This document shows, in pieces, positions 12,479 to 15,613 of a stretch of DNA of 15,613 nucleotides (its first letter is position 1; each line of letters starts with the position of its first letter). The DNA is taken from the NCBI GenBank assembly GCA_937876055.1, contig CALEIW010000108.1:1-15613 (forward strand), read 5' to 3'. The notes beneath the pieces were generated by a model. It had not been told where the DNA came from. It saw nothing but the letters and a program-made list of their open reading frames with translations, and ran no database searches. The position numbers and the translations under genes were made by a program. The DNA comes from an uncultured euryarchaeote. GTDB taxonomy: Archaea; Thermoplasmatota; Poseidoniia; Poseidoniales; Thalassarchaeaceae.

Positions 12479-12485
12479 TATTACA
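12479..12485 (+). promoter_or_regulatory. TATA-like box (TATTACA) of the two-HTH regulator gene
   Basis: TATTACA is centred about 28 bases before ATG 12510, again the leaderless spacing. It supports ATG 12510 over the second in-frame ATG at 12540. Confidence 0.4.
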
Positions 12486-12509
12486 CATTGAATTTCGCCA
12501 AGTGGTTGT

Positions 12510-13601
12510 ATGTTCCGCATCCGCTTAGTTGAGCAGGCTATGCCTACGGGTTCAAAAGACCCTGATGTGTTACTTGCTTGGCTGCTCGATTCTATGGGTT
12601 TGGTTCGATCGAGAACAGAAGGGGCAACCGTTGATGAAGAGCAAGGTGCGATTCATCGAATGGTAAGGCACACACTTCTAGAAGAGCCACTGAAGGGGTG
12701 GGATAACTCGGCTATTTCCGAATTCTCTGGACTTTCTCAAACTGGAGTCCACAATCAGATGCACAAATTACGTGAAGTTGGTCTAATCAGTTCTAGATTG
12801 CAAGGAAGGTGGCACGTCAACGTACTTCGTGGCGGTTCAATGGCCTCAGCTGTAGAATTGATTGCAGTTCAAGCTCGGACGATTGCAATGATGAGATTGG
12901 CTGAATTTAGTGATATTATATCAGATTCAGAGTCAAGAATGCAAGAAGTGGGAGAAGAAGAATCACAATCATTCAGAATAGATATTGCCGAGCCTGGACC
13001 GATACCTGAAGATTCAGACAGGCTCGATTGTTTGCTCGCAGATTTTGGTATCACAGGTGATAGAATCAAGAAGGGAGATAGAGTTACTCGCAAAGTATTC
13101 GATGAATTGGCATCAAGCGAAAGACCTCTAACTCTGCAAACTTTGAGCGATAGGACAGGAGAGACTCGTTCTCGTTCTCAACGTGTAGTCGAACGACTGC
13201 GACAGGCAGGAATCGTCGACAGGGTGGCTATGAGAGATCGCATTGCTATGGATGTATACACTGGATTGTTGCGACAGTATACGGCTAGAGGAGAAGATTG
13301 GTTGATGGGAAGAGGGGGACTTGGTAGGCTGGATGAAAATGTTTCATCTGCGCTGATTAAGGGTGTTCGCAAAGATAAGTTGAGTATTGAGAAGGTAGAA
13401 GAAATACTCTCTGAAGTCTCGATTGATTCCCAGCGTCTATTGCTCAACACCCTCGGTGGAAGAATGCCATATGGATATCGAATAGCTGGAAGGAATGGAG
13501 AGGATGTTGCCGAGCGAGTTATGACAAATATCGATAGAACGCTTCGACGCCTTAGAACGGTGGCACAAAGATTGGACAATTCCTTGTCAATGGATGATTA
13601 A
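12510..13601 (+). CDS. Regulator with two winged-helix/HTH domains, unknown subfamily
   Basis: A 363-residue probable DNA-binding protein. The first HTH (about residues 55-106) reads NSAISEFSGLSQTGVHNQMH (66-85), then KLREVGLISSRLQGRWHVNV, a clear helix-turn-helix plus wing. A helical, acidic linker (112-190) may serve dimerisation. The second HTH (about 195-240) reads LTLQTLSDRTGETRSRSQRV, then VERLRQAGIVDRV. The C-terminal third (250-363) is helical and basic-acidic mixed, with IDRTLRRLRTVAQRL near the end, possibly a coiled coil. No ligand-binding or phosphoacceptor domain is visible. It is the third regulator in about 3 kb. It ends in a four-base convergent overlap with the DUF2237 gene, so it is probably monocistronic. 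The family name is not known to me. Confidence 0.75.
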   Translation: MFRIRLVEQAMPTGSKDPDVLLAWLLDSMGLVRSRTEGATVDEEQGAIHRMVRHTLLEEPLKGWDNSAISEFSGLSQTGVHNQMHKLREVGLISSRLQGRWHVNVLRGGSMASAVELIAVQARTIAMMRLAEFSDIISDSESRMQEVGEEESQSFRIDIAEPGPIPEDSDRLDCLLADFGITGDRIKKGDRVTRKVFDELASSERPLTLQTLSDRTGETRSRSQRVVERLRQAGIVDRVAMRDRIAMDVYTGLLRQYTARGEDWLMGRGGLGRLDENVSSALIKGVRKDKLSIEKVEEILSEVSIDSQRLLLNTLGGRMPYGYRIAGRNGEDVAERVMTNIDRTLRRLRTVAQRLDNSLSMDD

Positions 13602-13963
13602 GCCGCATGACTTTCCAGCATCTCAAGGTCACATACTGCAAGTGCTTCTTCGTGAGTTGACTCCAAGACGACAGGGCAGGCAACTCCTGCCTCCGCTGCA
13701 TCCTGCCAGGTTCCAGCGCAAACACACCATCTATCCCCGGCCTTTAATCCAGGAAAGCCGAACTGAGGGGCTGGTGTGATTAGGTCATTACCTTGTGACT
13801 TAGCAAATTGTAGGAAGTCGTCGGTAAGGATTGCGCATACGGTATGTGAACCTCTATCTCGACCGTCGGTATTACAACACCCATCTCGAAACCATCCCGT
13901 CAATGGATCTGATGAGCACTTTTGTAATTCGGTTCCTTTGACATTGATTGAATCGTGCATCAT
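13598..13963 (-). CDS. DUF2237 family protein
   Basis: A 121-residue protein that matches DUF2237 along its whole length. It has NVKGTELQKCSSDPLTGWFR (7-26), DGCCNTDGRDRGSHTVCA (27-44), a LTDDFLQF segment, FGFPGLKAGDRWCVCAGTWQ (68-87), and ESTHEEAL with C-terminal LEMLESHA. The function of the family is unknown. Its conserved cysteines (here C16, C29, C30, C43, C80, C82) suggest metal binding or redox chemistry, which is inference. The family is mostly known from bacteria, so transfer is possible. The first of two tandem ATGs overlaps the dihydrouridine synthase stop by four bases (ATGA), so it is translated with that gene. Its stop overlaps that of the convergent regulator. Confidence 0.88.
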   Translation of the reverse strand: MMHDSINVKGTELQKCSSDPLTGWFRDGCCNTDGRDRGSHTVCAILTDDFLQFAKSQGNDLITPAPQFGFPGLKAGDRWCVCAGTWQDAAEAGVACPVVLESTHEEALAVCDLEMLESHAA

Positions 13964-14961
13964 ACCGCTACCTCAGTTGAAGTGAGTTCCTTCAGATATC
14001 TGGAAACTCGCATCCCTAATTGTTGTTGGTTTTGTATCGAATGCAATTCTACTCTCATATTCGATGCACCCGGAAGTCCCTTAGTGAAGGACACTGCATG
14101 ACGTTTCAGATTCTTGCAATAACCCTCTTCGTAGACTTCTGAACTCAATTTTAGGTACCTTTCCCAGCACCAATGACGTGCGATGGCTGGGTCGTCTGCT
14201 CCCCATGGGGGACTGTGGTTTAGCCATCCTAAATCTCGCTTTATTTCGTGAAATATTGTTGGTCGCCCAATCGCTCCTCTTCCTATCATCAATCCTGCGG
14301 CTCCGGTGGCTTCGATACAAGCCTCGGCTGATTTTGCGTCGACTACATCGCCATTGGCAATTACTGGGATATCTACAGCCTCTACAATATCCCTAATCTG
14401 AGACCAATCTGATTCTCCAGAATATCGCTGGCGAAGAGTTCGGCCGTGCACGCATATTCGCTCTACTCCCTCGGCCTCGATTCTTTGGCAAATTTCCAGA
14501 GCAGTATTCGGACCGCTACCGGTTCCTAATCGCATCTTCACAGTGATTGGTATGTCGGCAGCTTCGATGCATGCTCGAACCATCTCGACGACCTTGTCGG
14601 GATTACGCAGAAGAGCCGCTCCGGCATCATTACGGCAGACTTTGGGAGCGGGACAGCCAAAATTTAGGTCGATTATGTCTGCTCGATCTTGTAGCAGTTT
14701 TACTGTTTGAACCATCTCGTCTATGTCACCGCCAAAGATTTGTGGGATGAATGGTGATTCACGAGGGTCAGATTCGACCTTCAGCCACGAGTGTTTTGCA
14801 TGGCGAGAAAGTCCCGAAGCTGCAGTAAATTCGGTGAATGTCAAGTCTGCCCCAGTCTCAAGAGCCAACAACCGGTATGCCAAATCGGTGACTCCCGCCA
14901 TCGGAGCGAGGAATAGCGGCACTGGCTCTACCATGAAGTGTGGCGGGAGCCTACTCATCAT
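13960..14961 (-). CDS. dus: tRNA-dihydrouridine synthase (DusB-like)
   Basis: A 333-residue flavoenzyme that reduces uridine to dihydrouridine in the D-loop region of tRNA using FMN and NADPH. Residues counted from ATG 14961: FMN-site FLAPMAGVTD (17-26); active-site loop NFGCPAPKVCRNDAGAALL (100-118) with catalytic C103; ITVKMRLG with K142; CVHGRT with H172; VIANGDV (200-206); and MIGRGAIGRP (225-234). The C-terminal 240-333 is the helical tRNA-binding domain. All key residues are present. The order and motifs are closest to the DusB group; which uridine is modified cannot be told. The first codon could be ATG 14961 or 14958, or ATG 14934; a TTG lies just upstream at 14964. It follows rpsB by 15 bases and overlaps DUF2237, so the three genes form one operon. 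Confidence 0.92.
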   Translation of the reverse strand: MMSRLPPHFMVEPVPLFLAPMAGVTDLAYRLLALETGADLTFTEFTAASGLSRHAKHSWLKVESDPRESPFIPQIFGGDIDEMVQTVKLLQDRADIIDLNFGCPAPKVCRNDAGAALLRNPDKVVEMVRACIEAADIPITVKMRLGTGSGPNTALEICQRIEAEGVERICVHGRTLRQRYSGESDWSQIRDIVEAVDIPVIANGDVVDAKSAEACIEATGAAGLMIGRGAIGRPTIFHEIKRDLGWLNHSPPWGADDPAIARHWCWERYLKLSSEVYEEGYCKNLKRHAVSFTKGLPGASNMRVELHSIQNQQQLGMRVSRYLKELTSTEVAV

Positions 14962-14976
14962 CAATCCAACGATTAC

Positions 14977-15591
14977 TCAGAAGGTTGATTCCCAATCTTC
15001 TACATCTTGAGCGCGTTCCCAATCTGCGTAGTTTGTAGCACCGCGAGATGTTAGCATCTCTCGGGCAAGTAGCCAGTAAATCAGAGACAGGGAGCGGCGA
15101 CCTTTGTTATTTGCAGGGAGCGCAAGGTCAACATTTCGAAGAGTATTGTTTGCATCTACAATTCCAACTATCGGAAGACCAGTGGATACGGCCTCTGAAA
15201 GAGCCTGTGAATCAGCAGCTGGGTCAGTTACGAACAATACCTCAGGTTCGGTGTATGTTCGGAGTTTAGGATTTGTTAGTGTTCCAGGAATAAAACGGCC
15301 AACGATTCTTTTTGCGCCTATTGACTGAGCGAACTTACGTGCAGGCCTCTGTCCATATTGGCGGGCGCTTACAACGAGGATTCTATCAGGGTCGTAGCGA
15401 GACAAGAAGTTCGCAACTGTTCTGATTCGAGCATCGGTTTGATTGATGTCAATCAAGTGAAGCCCGCTACCATCCGCTCGATCGGTATCGATGAAGCGTT
15501 GCATATCTGAGGACTTCTGATTTGTTCCGATGTGAACCGCGTGTGTCTCATAGACATCGTACGGTACTAGGGGGGACTCATTTTCACTCAT
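14977..15591 (-). CDS. rpsB: Small-subunit ribosomal protein uS2 (archaeal S2)
   Basis: A 204-residue ribosomal protein of the small subunit, complete. It shows the archaeal/eukaryotic form: AVHIGTNQKSSDMQRFI (18-34), LIDINQTDARIRTVANFLSR (46-65), ILVVSARQYGQRPARKFA (71-88), the S2 signature GRFIPGTLTNP (98-108), EPEVLFVTDPAADSQALSEA (115-134) and NNKGRRSLSLIYWLLAREML (161-180). It lacks the bacterial coiled-coil insert, which marks the genome as archaeal. GAGG lies just upstream of ATG 15591. The codons CCG CGC CAC TGA at 15612-15601 may be the 3' end of the next gene, which in many archaea is enolase; that is a guess. It leads the rpsB-dus-DUF2237 operon within this window. Confidence 0.95.
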   Translation of the reverse strand: MSENESPLVPYDVYETHAVHIGTNQKSSDMQRFIDTDRADGSGLHLIDINQTDARIRTVANFLSRYDPDRILVVSARQYGQRPARKFAQSIGAKRIVGRFIPGTLTNPKLRTYTEPEVLFVTDPAADSQALSEAVSTGLPIVGIVDANNTLRNVDLALPANNKGRRSLSLIYWLLAREMLTSRGATNYADWERAQDVEDWESTF

Positions 15592-15613
15592 GGTGTATCC
15601 TCAGTGGCGCGGC

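Noticed and set aside
13178..13579. A 133-codon open frame on the minus strand
   Set aside because: It is antisense to the second HTH and C-terminal part of the regulator at 12510-13601, with no recognisable domain.
1..15613. tRNA, rRNA, CRISPR repeats, insertion sequences or phage genes
   Set aside because: I looked for clover-leaf ends, regularly spaced repeats, transposase motifs and integrase motifs and found none.

Overview
The window most likely comes from an uncultivated marine euryarchaeon of the Marine Group II type (Poseidoniia). This is inferred. The right-hand ribosomal gene is a clear archaeal uS2. Several starts have a TATA-like box about 25-28 bases upstream of the ATG, as in leaderless archaeal mRNAs. 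The 3-hydroxyacyl-CoA dehydrogenase/enoyl-CoA hydratase fusion has the archaeal domain order. The window is also rich in secreted, acidic, single-pass cell-surface proteins. Coding density is high: neighbours overlap by 1 to 4 bases and convergent genes overlap at their stops.

Layout, left to right. (1) 1-2800: a glycosyltransferase locus, with the 5' part of a GT-B-like gene on the minus strand, then divergently two coupled GT4-type genes on the plus strand (TTGA overlap). (2) 2859-3683: an acidic, six-cysteine, membrane-anchored protein of unknown function. (3) 8039 down to 3680, minus strand: a three-gene operon of an 884-residue Ig/PKD-like surface protein with a CxCH motif, a 375-residue surface protein with a CxxxCH motif, and a five-helix membrane protein. 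Both Cys-His motifs sit just after the signal peptide in Reeler/choice-of-anchor-V-like domains, so the operon is a candidate extracytoplasmic redox or haem module. This is the most interesting unit in the window. (4) 8156-10222: a bifunctional beta-oxidation enzyme, divergent from the operon across a short intergenic region with a strong hairpin. (5) 10223-10520: a promoter region that also holds two tiny coupled minus-strand reading frames, either microproteins or a decayed gene. (6) 10521-13601: three winged-helix regulators (HxlR-type; tandem winged helix with a hydrophobic N-terminus; a 363-residue two-HTH protein) around a two-helix membrane protein with an outward domain. This is a plausible envelope-sensing and regulatory cluster. 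(7) 15591 down to 13598, minus strand: rpsB, then a tRNA-dihydrouridine synthase, then a DUF2237 protein, packed as one translation-related operon.

I saw no tRNA, rRNA, CRISPR array, insertion sequence or integrase. Functions rest on motif recognition by eye. The three-gene surface operon, the acidic protein and the small frames have no assigned function.
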